This document shows positions 36,764-46,008 of a DNA stretch of 64,000 nucleotides, piece by piece. The translations under genes and the position numbers were made by a program. The notes beneath the pieces are model-generated. The model worked only from the letters and a program-made list of their open reading frames with translations, had not been told where the DNA came from and searched no databases. Within the stretch, counting starts at the first letter, position 1; every line of letters begins with the position of its first letter. Origin of the DNA: CAJQQK01 sp963696075 (GTDB lineage: Bacteria > Pseudomonadota > Alphaproteobacteria > Rhizobiales > Hyphomicrobiaceae); assembly GCA_963696075.1 (NCBI GenBank), contig CAVOJD010000006.1, positions 310,001 to 374,000 on the forward strand, given 5' to 3'.

Positions 36764-37063
36764 TCAGGTCTCGGCAAGCCCTTCGCCGAAGCCGCTTTCG
36801 ATCAGCGCGGCCAGCGCGGCCAGCGCCGCCTCCGCATCATCACCGCGCGCTGTGACTTCGATCGTCGACCCGCACCCGGCCGCCAGCATCAACAACCCCA
36901 TGATCGAGGTCCCCCCGACGCTGTGCCCGTCCTTGGTCACCTCGATCGCAGCCTCGAAGTTTTCCGCGCACTTGACGAACTTCGCCGAGGCGCGCGCGTG
37001 CAGCCCTTTTTCATTTCGGATGAGGAGTTCTGCGCGAGCCGTCGCGGCTTGGGTCATCAGCAT
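36764..37063 (-). CDS. HPr-family phosphocarrier
   Basis: 99 residues from ATG 37063; an ATG two codons later (37057) is equally possible. It is an HPr protein: GLHARASAKFV with the phospho-accepting His22, and GGTSIMGLLMLAAG with Ser53, the site that HPr kinase modifies. Here it acts in a regulatory, not a sugar-transporting, phosphotransferase chain. The gene follows EIIA at 86 bases and belongs to the chvI-chvG-hprK-EIIA-HPr series. No EIIBC permease is nearby. Confidence 0.93.
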   Translation of the reverse strand: MLMTQAATARAELLIRNEKGLHARASAKFVKCAENFEAAIEVTKDGHSVGGTSIMGLLMLAAGCGSTIEVTARGDDAEAALAALAALIESGFGEGLAET

Positions 37064-37149
37064 CACCGGCCAATCAAATTGAGAAAAATGCGCCGGGAAA
37101 CTCGATAGTCCACACAAGACTGGCGCGCGAAGCCCGCGATAATGCCAGA

Positions 37150-37554
37150 TCAGACGCTGCCGGCAAGCACCTGGCTCGCGACGCTGATATACTTGCGTCC
37201 GGCTTCTTTCGCCAGGTCCACCGCGGTCTGGATGTCCCGGTCGCCTCTGACCGTGGCAAGTTTCACCAGCATCGGCAGGTTGACGCCAGCAATCACCTCG
37301 ATGCGCCGGTCATCCATCACCGAGATGGCAAGGTTCGACGGTGTGCCGCCGAACATGTCTGTGAGAATGACAACACCGCTGCCGGTGTCGACGTCGCGCA
37401 CGGCCGTCAGGATTGTTTGACGGCACGGCTCGCCGCATTCGTCGGGCCCGATCGCCACCGTTGCGAGTTGTTGTTGTGGCCCAACCACGTGTTCCAGGGC
37501 GGCGCGAAATTCTCTCGCCAGTTGCCCGTGAGAAACAATGACGATCCCGATCAT
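37150..37554 (-). CDS. PTS EIIA component, mannose/fructose type
   Basis: 134 residues from ATG 37554. The frame continues upstream, but homology begins at MIGIVIVSHGQLAREFRAAL. His9 in VSHG is the phosphorylated residue of the EIIA-Man fold. GVVILTDMFGGTPSNLAIS and EVIAGVNLPMLVKLA complete the family pattern. In Hyphomicrobiales this protein takes phosphate from HPr and has regulatory roles, because the organisms lack matching EIIB and EIIC. It lies between hprK and the HPr gene on the same strand. Confidence 0.93.
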   Translation of the reverse strand: MIGIVIVSHGQLAREFRAALEHVVGPQQQLATVAIGPDECGEPCRQTILTAVRDVDTGSGVVILTDMFGGTPSNLAISVMDDRRIEVIAGVNLPMLVKLATVRGDRDIQTAVDLAKEAGRKYISVASQVLAGSV

Positions 37555-37748
37555 GACAATCTCGTCCGACCTGTTTCGGCGCACGTGACGGGGGTATGCG
37601 CGTGCTGATGACGGTGCTGATCGACGAACAGTGGCCTTCGATCGTCCATATTTGAACCCATTCTTTCGAACCGCCGCAACGCTACACAGGCAGATGCTGC
37701 AGCGCAACGATGAAGTGCCATCTGTCACAACTTCGTCGCGTTAAGCGT

Positions 37749-38207
37749 TTACCAGCTTAAAGCAAGTGCGAGCTTCGCGACCGCCGACGCTTCGAATGGT
37801 GAGACGTGGATACGCATAAGCACCACTTCAAGGAGCTCGGCGCGCATATCCGCCGCCTCCGGCAGCCGTTCCGGCGTGACCGGCCCAGCATCTGCAACCA
37901 GAACAAGGTCCGCTTCCGGGATCGCCGGGAAATCGATAATTCCGATACCGCGAACCTCGATGCGCCCGGCAATCGTCTCAGGCGCCCGCGCAATGATCCG
38001 CCCGCCGCGCCGCTCGAGAACGGTTTGATCGTCGCTGACCAGTTCAAACGTTATTGCTGACGTCTCGCCTGGAAGGCGCAGCGGCATCGTCAGTGCCCTG
38101 AGTGCCAGGTCGGATTTCCCGCTGCCAGGCGCGCCACGGATCATCACCGCCCGCCCCCGCCGGGCAATCGTCGTGCCGGCCACGATCTGCCGTTCAGGCG
38201 CGCCCAC
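37749..38207 (-). CDS. hprK: HPr kinase/phosphorylase, short alphaproteobacterial form
   Basis: 152 residues from GTG 38207. Only the C-terminal kinase domain of HprK is present, as usual in Alphaproteobacteria: P-loop RGAPGSGKSDLALRAL (about residues 24-39), then LVSDDQTVLERRGGRIIARA and GRIEVRGIGIIDFP, the HprK signature. It phosphorylates the regulatory serine of HPr. The start is uncertain. GTG 38207 overlaps the chvG stop by 14 bases and suits the domain border; ATG 38279 would add 24 residues. Confidence 0.88.
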   Translation of the reverse strand: MGAPERQIVAGTTIARRGRAVMIRGAPGSGKSDLALRALTMPLRLPGETSAITFELVSDDQTVLERRGGRIIARAPETIAGRIEVRGIGIIDFPAIPEADLVLVADAGPVTPERLPEAADMRAELLEVVLMRIHVSPFEASAVAKLALALSW

Positions 38208-40233
38208 CGTCCAGCCGGCCTCCCCTGCGCACCGCACCGGCGGCCGGTAATCGGACGACAAACCGTGCTCCGGCGCCATGGCGTGCGGTGCCGTCGGCCC
38301 CGTCGCGTGGCGCGCCTGCGCCGTCGTCATCACTGAACGGTATGGTCTCAGCCCAGATCTTGCCGCCATGCGCTTCCACGATCTCGCGCGAGATCGCGAG
38401 CCCGAGGCCTGAATTGTTCCCCCGGCTGGCCTGCGCGGTCGGCCGGTACGTGTAGAAGCGTGCGAAAATCTTCTCGAGCACGTCCGCCGCGATGCCGGGC
38501 CCCTCATCGGCGACGATCATATCGATCGCATCACCGCGCCGCCTGAGCGTGACATGGACACTCCCACCTCGTGGCGTAAACGAAATCGCATTAGACAACA
38601 GGTTGGTAAGCACCTGCTCGATGCGTCCCTCCTGTCCCTGGATAAGGAAGGTATCGCCGCGCCGCTGGCCATCAGCGCCACCTTCGATATTGAGCGTGAC
38701 GTTCTTCATTTCGTCGCCGTGCATATCGCGAAATGTCTCAACCAGGCTCGTCGTGACGGCGACCAGATCGACCGGATCGAACCGCTGCAGCGCCAGTTCC
38801 GCATCCAGTCGCGAGGCATTCGACACATCCGAGATCAACCGGTTGAGCCGCTTGAGTTCGATCTGGATCTGTTCGACGAGTTCGTCGCGCTGCGCATCCG
38901 TTTTGGCATAGATCAGCGATTCCGCCGTCGAGCGCGCGGCCGTGAGCGGGTTCTTGAGTTCGTGCGCCACATCGGCTGCAAACTTCTCGCTCGCCTCGAT
39001 CCGCCGGTAGAGCGCCTTCGTCATGAGCGCGAACGAACGCGCCAACTGGCCCACTTCATCGTCACGATCGTCGAACCGCGGCAGGTCCCGCGCCGCCTGA
39101 ATGTCGCGCGTCACCTCGTTTGCATGTTTCGACAATTGCCGCACGGGTTCCGCCACGGTGCGCGCCAGCAGGTATGAGGCAAGCAGCGCCGCCGCCGTCG
39201 CGCCAAACACCATCAACAAAACCGCGAACAACTCGTCCGCCTGCACGTCATCGATCTCGCCCGGCGCCGTTGAGAGCAGCAGAACGCCCTGCACGTCGCT
39301 GCCCTGGTCGATCGGCATCGCCACCGAAACAATCTTCTGACGCTTGCGCGCCAGCATCATCAGCGCGCTCGGCCGCCCCGCCAGCGCCTCGCGCACCTCC
39401 GGATAGGCCCGTCCGCTCGCGTCCCCGATCTCCTTGTAGACGGCAAGATCCGAGCCCATCATCCACTGCGTCATGCGCGTGAAGATGTTCTTCGTCTTCG
39501 GCTTCTCGTCCGAGATCCGCCCGCTTCGCCGGATCGGAATGATGTTGCCCGACGTCAGAATTCGCGACGAATCCGCAATCAGCACCAGGTTCTTGTCATA
39601 GACCCGCGCCCGGTTGTTCGTGCCCTTGAGCAGCGACGGCAGCAGCGGCACCACGACGTCAGGCTGAATTGAAAACTCGATCGCAGCGAACGGATCGCTT
39701 TGTAACGGATCGTAGGGTGTGATGTCGCGCGTGCCGTCGTTGACACTATCCGGGCCGCTTTGCAGCGGGGTCGCCTTCGACGCGATCGCGGCCGCGATGA
39801 TGTGGCTCTGTGCCCTGAGGTGCTCGATTTTGGCGTCGATCAGCCATGAGTTGAACTGAATGAGGTAGGTGAGCCCCATCAGCAGGATCATGAGCCCGAG
39901 CAGGTTGGAGGCGATAATGCGCCGCAGCAGCGTCCGGCTGATGATCCGCATGATCAGCGTCTTGCCAATAACGCGTGCCGCTGGCGCGACCCAGGGCCAG
40001 ATGGCCGCAGCAATCCTGTCGTGCGCCCCCCGGAACGCCCGCCTGACCTTCCGGCCGTAGCGTTGAACGAACGAGAGCCCGCCGGCGCCGGCAACCCGAA
40101 GCGGCCGGCCACTGCCCGTCTCGAACCAACGGCTCACGCCGTTCAAGGCCGCATTAGCGCCACGGCGCGCCTGGCTCAGACGCGCAGCGGCCCCGCTCTG
40201 GCGGGCTTGATCTGTGTCCGTTTCGATCGCCAC
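38194..40233 (-). CDS. chvG: ChvG-type sensor histidine kinase
   Basis: 679 residues from GTG 40233, with AGGA nearby; GTG 40290 is an alternative. It has two membrane segments around a periplasmic sensor of about 220 residues (first: LLGLMILLMGLTYLIQFNSW; second: LFAVLLMVFGATAAALLASY), then HAMP, HisKA (FAADVAHELKNPLTAARS with the phosphorylated His) and HATPase (NLLSNAISFTPRGG; VADEGPGIAADVLEKIF; GLGLAISREIVEAHGG). ChvG (ExoS in Sinorhizobium) senses acid and envelope stress and is needed for host association in plant symbionts and pathogens. The gene follows chvI and overlaps hprK. Confidence 0.93.
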   Translation of the reverse strand: MAIETDTDQARQSGAAARLSQARRGANAALNGVSRWFETGSGRPLRVAGAGGLSFVQRYGRKVRRAFRGAHDRIAAAIWPWVAPAARVIGKTLIMRIISRTLLRRIIASNLLGLMILLMGLTYLIQFNSWLIDAKIEHLRAQSHIIAAAIASKATPLQSGPDSVNDGTRDITPYDPLQSDPFAAIEFSIQPDVVVPLLPSLLKGTNNRARVYDKNLVLIADSSRILTSGNIIPIRRSGRISDEKPKTKNIFTRMTQWMMGSDLAVYKEIGDASGRAYPEVREALAGRPSALMMLARKRQKIVSVAMPIDQGSDVQGVLLLSTAPGEIDDVQADELFAVLLMVFGATAAALLASYLLARTVAEPVRQLSKHANEVTRDIQAARDLPRFDDRDDEVGQLARSFALMTKALYRRIEASEKFAADVAHELKNPLTAARSTAESLIYAKTDAQRDELVEQIQIELKRLNRLISDVSNASRLDAELALQRFDPVDLVAVTTSLVETFRDMHGDEMKNVTLNIEGGADGQRRGDTFLIQGQEGRIEQVLTNLLSNAISFTPRGGSVHVTLRRRGDAIDMIVADEGPGIAADVLEKIFARFYTYRPTAQASRGNNSGLGLAISREIVEAHGGKIWAETIPFSDDDGAGAPRDGADGTARHGAGARFVVRLPAAGAVRRGGRLDGGRA

Positions 40234-40393
40234 GTCAGTCCTGCCTTGTGCGTTCGCCGTATCATGCCGTGTGCGGGCGGCGCCAGGCACCGCGCGCGCG
40301 GCAAAGTCGACCCTGGCTTGCCGCCGATAAAGGTCGACAATTTAGGCCGAAATTGCGGCCTGAGCGATCCGCCCGTGGACAACTCGCCCGGCG

Positions 40394-41101
40394 TCAGACT
40401 TCCTTGAACCGATAGCCGACGCCATAAAGTGTTTCGATGACGTCGAAGCCATCGTCGACTTGCTTGAATTTCTTGCGCAGGCGCTTGATGTGGCTGTCGA
40501 TCGTCCGGTCATCGACGTAGACTTGATCGTCGTAGGCTGCATCCATCAGCGAGTCGCGCGTCTTGACGACGCCGGGCCGCGCCGCAAGCGCCTGCAGGAT
40601 CAGGAATTCCGTCACCGTGAGCGTCACCGGCTTGTCGTCCCAGTGGCAGGTGTGGCGTTCCGGATCGAGCTTGAGCTGGCCCCGTTCGATGACGCGCGTG
40701 GCTTCATCCGGCCCGCTGATCTGTTCCCGCGCATGGCCGCGCCGCAGCACGGCCTTGACGCGCTCGACGACGAGGCGCTGTGAGAACGGTTTGGCGATGT
40801 AATCGTCGGCGCCCATCTTGAGGCCGAACAATTCATCGATCTCCTCGTCCTTCGACGTCAGGAAGATCACCGGCATTTCGCTTTGCTGGCGCACCCGGCG
40901 CAAAAGCTCCATGCCGTCCATGCGCGGCATCTTGATATCGAAGATCCCAAGATCGACCGGCTGATCCGTCAACCCTTCCAGCGCCTCCGCCCCGTCGCTG
41001 TAGGTGCGCACCTTGTAGCCTTCCGCTTCGAGCGCCAGAGAGAGTGACTGGAGAATGTTGCGTTCGTCATCCACGAGCGCGATCGTACTTTTCTCTTTCA
41101 T
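40394..41101 (-). CDS. chvI: ChvI-type response regulator
   Basis: 235 residues from ATG 41101. OmpR/PhoB class: the receiver domain has the acidic pair LVDDERN and phospho-acceptor Asp55 in LGIFDIKMPRMDG, and VIFLTSKDEEIDELFGLKMG follows. The winged helix is in the C-terminal half (TVTEFLILQALAARPGVVKT; DDRTIDSHIKRLRKKF). It is the partner of ChvG and controls envelope, exopolysaccharide and acid-response genes. It is transcribed divergently from pckA, the gene order known for Agrobacterium and Sinorhizobium. Confidence 0.95.
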   Translation of the reverse strand: MKEKSTIALVDDERNILQSLSLALEAEGYKVRTYSDGAEALEGLTDQPVDLGIFDIKMPRMDGMELLRRVRQQSEMPVIFLTSKDEEIDELFGLKMGADDYIAKPFSQRLVVERVKAVLRRGHAREQISGPDEATRVIERGQLKLDPERHTCHWDDKPVTLTVTEFLILQALAARPGVVKTRDSLMDAAYDDQVYVDDRTIDSHIKRLRKKFKQVDDGFDVIETLYGVGYRFKEV

Positions 41102-41833
41102 AGAATATTCGTCCCTGCTTGTTTGCCTGCCGCAAGCCCCGCGCCGCCAATCAGAGCGGTGACGCATCGGCCCGGAAGCGGAACTGGAATGCCCAGTTGT
41201 GAAGACGTGCCCTTCTAGGTCGTACCGTGGCTGGACGCGGGATGCGTCTGCCTCCCCCTGTATCGAAAAAGCTTCTTTAACCTAACCTGAACGGCCCGGC
41301 TACGACTTGAATGCGAAACGATACGCACCGAAAGCGTTATCGACCGTCCTCTTCGCGCTAACCCTCGGCCAGCACACAAAATTTGCCCCAGGATCGGGAA
41401 ATCTTCCCCAATCTCCCGTTCAGACTTTGTGCTTGGGATTGCGCGACATTTTTTCCACAGGCGCGCGAACGAACTCGGTTGACGCTGTCTCGTAGCGCAA
41501 GAATTGCGGCTGTTTTGGGGTCCACAGCGCGTGAACACAGCGGCGATATTTACTCAAAGTTCCCTTGATGTTTGCGGCTTGAAAGCTATTGTCGCCATCT
41601 GTCGGAGCGCACACGGCCTGTTTTTTGCTCACCGTGTGCTCAAGGAAGGGTCACTCTTGCCCAATTGATCTCTCGGAGCACGTCCGAGCGGCATCCAGGC
41701 CACAGACTGGCGAAGAATCATGCGCCAGCGTGACTGTTCGTGGGATCGGGGGGAGACACTTCTTTGTCAAACTGGAACATCGATCTTACCTTAGCAGCGC
41801 CTTCATCCACCTTCAGAAAGTGTCATTAGCGTC
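41102..41833. other. Divergent intergenic region between chvI and pckA
   Basis: About 730 bases without a supportable gene. It should hold both divergent promoters. A possible -35/-10 pair for pckA is TTGTCA, 17 bases, TACCTT, at about 41765-41793. A hairpin with eight-base arms lies at 41609-41639. The stretch is less GC-rich than the flanking genes. Several short open frames are present, but none has a domain. Confidence 0.5.
41609..41639 (+). other. Hairpin in the pckA leader region
   Basis: GCACACGG (41609-41616) pairs with CCGTGTGC (41632-41639) around a 15-base loop that contains TTTTTT. It is not followed by a T-tract, so it is not a standard terminator. A regulatory or RNA role is possible. 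It lies 195 bases before the pckA start. Confidence 0.35.
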
Positions 41834-43420
41834 ATGACGACCGAACCTTTTCCGCTCTCCTTCGCCCCCGAGGCCAAACGCAACAATACGTTGGCCGAAC
41901 TCGTGGAAATGTCGGTTCGCGACAACGAATGCCGGCTGACGCGCTACGGCGCTGTCGCCGTGGAGACCGGCGAGCACACGGGCCGCTCCGCACAGGACAA
42001 GTTCACCGTTCGCGATGATCTGACCGAAGACGCGATCTGGTGGGACAACAACAAGGCAATGTCGCCGGAGCACTTCGACACGCTCTACGCCGATTTCCTC
42101 AAACACGCCGAAGGCCGCGGCCTGTACGTCCAGGACCTCTACGCCGGCGCCGATCCGGATTACCGCCTCAACGCGCGCATCTTCGTCGAGAAGGCGTGGC
42201 ACGCCCTCTTCATCCGCCACATGCTGCGCCGCCCGGAAGCATCTGAACTTGCAGGCTTCGCGCCGCAGTTCACGGTCGTCAATCTGCCCTGCTTCCGCGC
42301 GGACCCCGCCCGTCATGGCTGCCGCTCCGAGACCGTCATCGCTTGCAACTTTTCAAAGCGTATCGTCCTGATCGGCGGTTCGCTCTACGCCGGCGAGACC
42401 AAGAAATCGGTCTTCTCCTATCTCAACTTCACGATGCCGGAAGCCGGCGTCATGCCGATGCACTGCTCAGCCAACGTCGGCGACAGCAACGACACCGCCG
42501 TCTTCTTCGGCCTCTCCGGCACCGGCAAGACGACGCTCTCGGCGGACCCCAATCGCTCCCTGCTCGGCGACGATGAGCATGGCTGGTCACCGAACGGCGT
42601 CTTCAACTTCGAAGGCGGCTGCTACGCCAAGACGATCCGCCTCTCCGCCGAGGCCGAGCCTGAAATCTACGCCGCCTCCAACCGGTTCGGCGCCGTCCTC
42701 GAGAACGTCATCCTTGACCCGGTCAACCGCGAGCCGAACTTCGACGACGGCTCCCTGACCGAGAACACGCGTGCCGCCTACCCGCTCGATTTCATCCCCA
42801 ACGCCAAGCCCGAGAGCGCCGCTGGCCATCCGAAGAACATCGTCATGCTCTGTGCCGATGCCTTCGGTGTCCTGCCGCCGATCGCGAAGCTGACGCCAAG
42901 CCAGGCGATGTATCACTTCCTCTCCGGCTACACCGCCAAGGTCGCCGGCACCGAGAAGGGCATGGGCAACGAGCCTGAAGCGACCTTCTCGACCTGCTTC
43001 GGCGCCCCCTTCATGCCGCGCCACCCGAGCGTCTACGGCAACATGCTGCGCGACCTCATCGCCAACCACGGCGTCGATTGCTGGCTCGTCAACACCGGCT
43101 GGACCGGCGGCAAGTTCGGCGTCGGCGAGCGTATGCCGATCCGCGCGACCCGCGCGCTGCTCAATGCTGCGCTCTCTGGCGAACTTAAGCACCAGGAAAT
43201 GCGCGTCGACCCGGTCTTCGGCTTCGAGGTGCCCGTCGCGCTCGAAGGTGTCGATCCCGCAATCCTCAACCCCCGCGGCACCTGGGCCGACAAGCAGGCC
43301 TACGATGAGCAGGCGCGCGCACTGATCGAGATGTTCAACACGAACTTCAAGAAGTACGCCGAACACGTCGACGCCGCCGTCATCGACGCCGGCCCGGTAC
43401 TCCGCGAAGCGGCTGAGTAG
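41834..43420 (+). CDS. pckA: Phosphoenolpyruvate carboxykinase (ATP)
   Basis: 528 residues. It makes PEP from oxaloacetate with ATP and is the entry to gluconeogenesis in organisms that grow on C4-acids. The motifs of the ATP-dependent class are present: RSAQDKFTVRD at the N-terminus, GGSLYAGETKKSVFSYLNF, the kinase P-loop GLSGTGKTTLSADP (residues 226-239), the metal site LLGDDEHGW and RMPIRATRALLNAALSG. It lies divergent from chvI, the conserved order in Hyphomicrobiales, where ChvI-linked control of pckA has been reported. A stem-loop follows 120 bases after the stop. Confidence 0.98.
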   Translation: MTTEPFPLSFAPEAKRNNTLAELVEMSVRDNECRLTRYGAVAVETGEHTGRSAQDKFTVRDDLTEDAIWWDNNKAMSPEHFDTLYADFLKHAEGRGLYVQDLYAGADPDYRLNARIFVEKAWHALFIRHMLRRPEASELAGFAPQFTVVNLPCFRADPARHGCRSETVIACNFSKRIVLIGGSLYAGETKKSVFSYLNFTMPEAGVMPMHCSANVGDSNDTAVFFGLSGTGKTTLSADPNRSLLGDDEHGWSPNGVFNFEGGCYAKTIRLSAEAEPEIYAASNRFGAVLENVILDPVNREPNFDDGSLTENTRAAYPLDFIPNAKPESAAGHPKNIVMLCADAFGVLPPIAKLTPSQAMYHFLSGYTAKVAGTEKGMGNEPEATFSTCFGAPFMPRHPSVYGNMLRDLIANHGVDCWLVNTGWTGGKFGVGERMPIRATRALLNAALSGELKHQEMRVDPVFGFEVPVALEGVDPAILNPRGTWADKQAYDEQARALIEMFNTNFKKYAEHVDAAVIDAGPVLREAAE

Positions 43421-43542
43421 GCTACCTCGTTGCAGCCTGAGGAATAAGACGGGCCAGGCCGCGCTCCGGCCGGTTTCGTGTTCGCGGCACGACCTGCCAC
43501 GCCGGCGGCCGTCTGACCGGCCTCTCACCCCTCTACGTGCCT

Positions 43543-43572
43543 TCCCGGAAAATGCGCAGCATTTATCCGGGA
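43543..43572. repeat. Stem-loop downstream of pckA
   Basis: TCCCGGA (43543-43549) pairs with TCCGGGA (43566-43572), and AATGC pairs with GCATT inside it around a GCA loop, with small bulges between. There is no T-tract. The CCCGGA...TCCGGG arms are of a type often dispersed in alphaproteobacterial genomes. A second stem-loop of similar look lies at 46009. It may protect or end the pckA transcript. Confidence 0.6.
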
Positions 43573-43732
43573 CCTTTCGCGCATGCGATCATCACTCTTC
43601 CCAGCAACGCGAAAGCCCCCGGCTCAGGCGCTGCGCGCTGTCCGGAAACGCACTCCAGACTGGCCACTGCCGACACGGTGGGGCACGCCGGCCGCCCCTG
43701 TCCCGCTGCCGCCTGGCCTCGTGTCCGGTTCT

Positions 43733-43860
43733 GTCCGGGAGCAACCGCGACCCGGCGCACATTGGCGCGATCCGGGCGAAGCCCGCAGCGCCAATGAAAG
43801 ATTGCGCCGCCCACGCGGAGGGCCCGGTCGCGACTGCGACCGGAACAGCCCGTAAGCGCA
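43733..43860 (+). repeat. Copy of the dispersed hairpin repeat with an enlarged stem-loop
   Basis: It starts with GTCCGGGAGCAACCGCGACC, as do the copies at 19628, 19719 and 47231. The first hairpin is replaced by a longer one: ATTGGCGC pairs with GCGCCAAT, with GGGC-GAA-GCCC nested inside. The second hairpin is CCGGTCGC-GACT-GCGACCGG, different in sequence from the other copies but fully paired. The right end, GGAACAGCCCGTAAGCGCA, lies 13 bases from the pyrE stop codon. Confidence 0.85.
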
Positions 43861-43873
43861 GACAACCAAAAAA

Positions 43874-44443
43874 CTACCTGAAATCGTCTTTCCGCATGAT
43901 CGCGTCGAACGCGAGGCCGGCCTTGGCGAAGGCTTCGTCCGCGCCCTCCTGCCGGTCCACAAGCGTCAGCACCAGCACCACGTCGGCCCCGGCTGCCTTG
44001 ACCACATCGACCGCCTTCAGCGCGGAGCCGCCCGTGGTCGTGACGTCCTCGAGGATCACGACGCGCTTGCCCGCAAGCGTCTCGTCGGGTGAGAGCCCTT
44101 CGATCAGCGCCTGCGTGCCGTGTTCCTTGGTCTGCTTGCGCACGAAGAAGGCATTGAGCGGTTTGCCCTGAGCCCCCGACGTCGCCGCCACCGCAGCCGC
44201 CAGCGGCACCGCGCCCATCTCGAGCCCACCGACGAGATCGATCCCCTCATCCGCGAGGCGCTGGCCGACCAGCCGCCCGATCAGGTGCGCGCCGTCGGCA
44301 TGCATCATCGTCGGCTTCATGTTGAAGTAGAACGAGGAGGTGCGCCCCGATGCGAGCTTCATCTCAGCGCCCTGCTGAAACGAACGCGCCTTGACGATGT
44401 CGATCAGTTTGGCGCGGTCGCCTGCGTCTAGGTTGTGCCCCAT
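43874..44443 (-). CDS. pyrE: Orotate phosphoribosyltransferase
   Basis: 189 residues. It converts orotate and PRPP to OMP in pyrimidine synthesis. The PRPP-binding signature VVILEDVTTTGGSALKAV is complete, and LASGRTSSFYFNMKPTMM at the N-terminus and FFVRKQTKEHGTQALIEG (the catalytic loop Lys and His) are as in the family. It stands alone on the minus strand, with a promoter in the short gap before the antiporter, and its 3' end faces a dispersed repeat. Confidence 0.96.
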   Translation of the reverse strand: MGHNLDAGDRAKLIDIVKARSFQQGAEMKLASGRTSSFYFNMKPTMMHADGAHLIGRLVGQRLADEGIDLVGGLEMGAVPLAAAVAATSGAQGKPLNAFFVRKQTKEHGTQALIEGLSPDETLAGKRVVILEDVTTTGGSALKAVDVVKAAGADVVLVLTLVDRQEGADEAFAKAGLAFDAIMRKDDFR

Positions 44444-44601
44444 CGTGTCGTCTTCCTAAGCGTTGTCCCTGGGTGCGCGCGCGGCGCAGCATCATGTCGG
44501 GCGACCATATAGCACCCCCTGCGCTTGGCGCGAGCGCAGAACTGTGCCAGTCCACACGGGATCAATGGCCCCGCGCGCGCCGGGCCTCCTTGGGACCAGT
44601 C

Positions 44602-45969
44602 ATGTCACTTCTCGAAATTATAGCGATGCTGATCGGCTTTTCCGCCCTCGGCGGCCTCATCAATCATCGCGTCCTGAAGCTGCCGCACACCATCGGCCTT
44701 GTGGTCGTGGCACTGCTGGCCTCCGGCCTCGTCCTGCTCATCGAATACGTCGTCCCCGGCACCAACATCCAGGAAACGCTGTCCGACGCGATTGGCGAGA
44801 TCGATTTCCAGAAGGCGCTGATGGAGGGCATGCTCTCAGCACTTCTGTTCGCCGGCGCAGCCCACGTCGACCTCACCGAACTTGCCGAACGCAAATGGGC
44901 CATCGGCCTGATGGCGACCGTTGGCGTCGTCACCTCCACGTTCATCGTCGGCGGCGCGACGTGGGCGATCGGCCAGGCATTGGGCTTCGACATCCCCTTC
45001 ATATGGGCGCTCATCTTTGGCGCGCTGATTTCGCCGACCGACCCCGTCGCCGTTCTCTCCATCCTCAAGACCGTTCGCGTCCCCCGCCTCCTCCAGGCCA
45101 AGATCGCCGGTGAATCGCTTCTCAACGACGGCGTCGGCGTTGTCGTCTTTTCCATCCTCGTCGCCATCGCGACCGGTGGCGCGGGCGCCCATGGTGGCGG
45201 CGAGATCGGTGCGGCGGAAATAGCGACCCTGTTCGCCCACGAAGCCCTGGGTGGTGCAGCGCTCGGCATGATCGCGGGCCTCATAGCCTATTGGATGATG
45301 CGCATGATCGATGAGCACAACATCGAAGTGATGATCACCATTGCTCTCGTCACCGGAGTCTACGCGCTCGCCCTGCGCCTGCACGCTTCCGGCCCGATCG
45401 CCGTCGTCGTCGCCGGCCTCTTCATCGGCAACCACGGCGCCCGCTTCGCCATGAGCAAGGAAACGCGCGACCACGTCTTCCAGTTCTGGGAGCTGACCGA
45501 TGAGATCCTGAACTCCGTCCTCTTCCTCCTGATCGGCCTCGAAGTCCTCGTCGTCACCTTCTCGCCCGAGCACTTCGGCATCGCGCTTGCGATGATCCCG
45601 GTCGTCCTCATCGCCCGCTTCATCGCCGTTGCCATCCCGATCAGCTTCCTGCGGATCAAGTCCTCCTTCGAGGACGGCGCCATCCGGATTCTGACGTGGG
45701 CGGGCTTGCGCGGCGGCATTTCCGTGGCGCTCGCGCTGTCGCTGCCGAACACCGAGTACAAGCCGGCGATCCTCACCATGACCTACGCCGTCGTGGTCTT
45801 CTCAATCCTCGTCCAGGGCCTCACCGTGGAGCGCCTTGTCCGCGCGGTCATCAAGGACGCCGCCGAAGACCCCTCCCACCCGCTGCGCCCCGACCCGGAA
45901 GAACTCGACGCCGCCCGCCGCGCCGGCCAGGCCGTGACGCCGGAGGAGAGCAATTCGTCCAACTCATGA
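44602..45969 (+). CDS. Sodium:proton antiporter, CPA1/NhaP type
   Basis: 455 residues from ATG 44602, where the first membrane segment begins (SLLEIIAMLIGFSALGGLIN). The frame also runs upstream, but that part is not membrane-like. About twelve membrane spans follow. The ion-binding region is ALIFGALISPTDPVAVLSIL (TDP motif) with AGESLLNDGVGVVVF (the conserved Asn-Asp pair), and TWAGLRGGISVALALSLP closes the core. The C-terminus is a short acidic tail. It exchanges Na+ or K+ for H+ to control pH and salt. It is monocistronic, and a stem-loop follows the stop. Confidence 0.94.
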   Translation: MSLLEIIAMLIGFSALGGLINHRVLKLPHTIGLVVVALLASGLVLLIEYVVPGTNIQETLSDAIGEIDFQKALMEGMLSALLFAGAAHVDLTELAERKWAIGLMATVGVVTSTFIVGGATWAIGQALGFDIPFIWALIFGALISPTDPVAVLSILKTVRVPRLLQAKIAGESLLNDGVGVVVFSILVAIATGGAGAHGGGEIGAAEIATLFAHEALGGAALGMIAGLIAYWMMRMIDEHNIEVMITIALVTGVYALALRLHASGPIAVVVAGLFIGNHGARFAMSKETRDHVFQFWELTDEILNSVLFLLIGLEVLVVTFSPEHFGIALAMIPVVLIARFIAVAIPISFLRIKSSFEDGAIRILTWAGLRGGISVALALSLPNTEYKPAILTMTYAVVVFSILVQGLTVERLVRAVIKDAAEDPSHPLRPDPEELDAARRAGQAVTPEESNSSNS

Positions 45970-46008
45970 GACGGCTTTGGCGCCAAGTGCAGAATCAGAA
46001 TTCTGCCT

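Larger units (their letters stand above)
43421..43873. other. Intergenic region between convergent pckA and pyrE
   Basis: About 450 bases with no supportable gene. It contains a stem-loop (43543-43572) and one long copy of the dispersed hairpin repeat (43733-43860), which ends 13 bases before the pyrE stop. The part between 43573 and 43732 shows no further structure that I can define. Confidence 0.6.

Noticed and set aside
42587..43528. Minus-strand frame opposite pckA (313 codons)
   Set aside because: The peptide is low-complexity (Gly, Val, Asp, Arg) and antisense to an intact, conserved gene.
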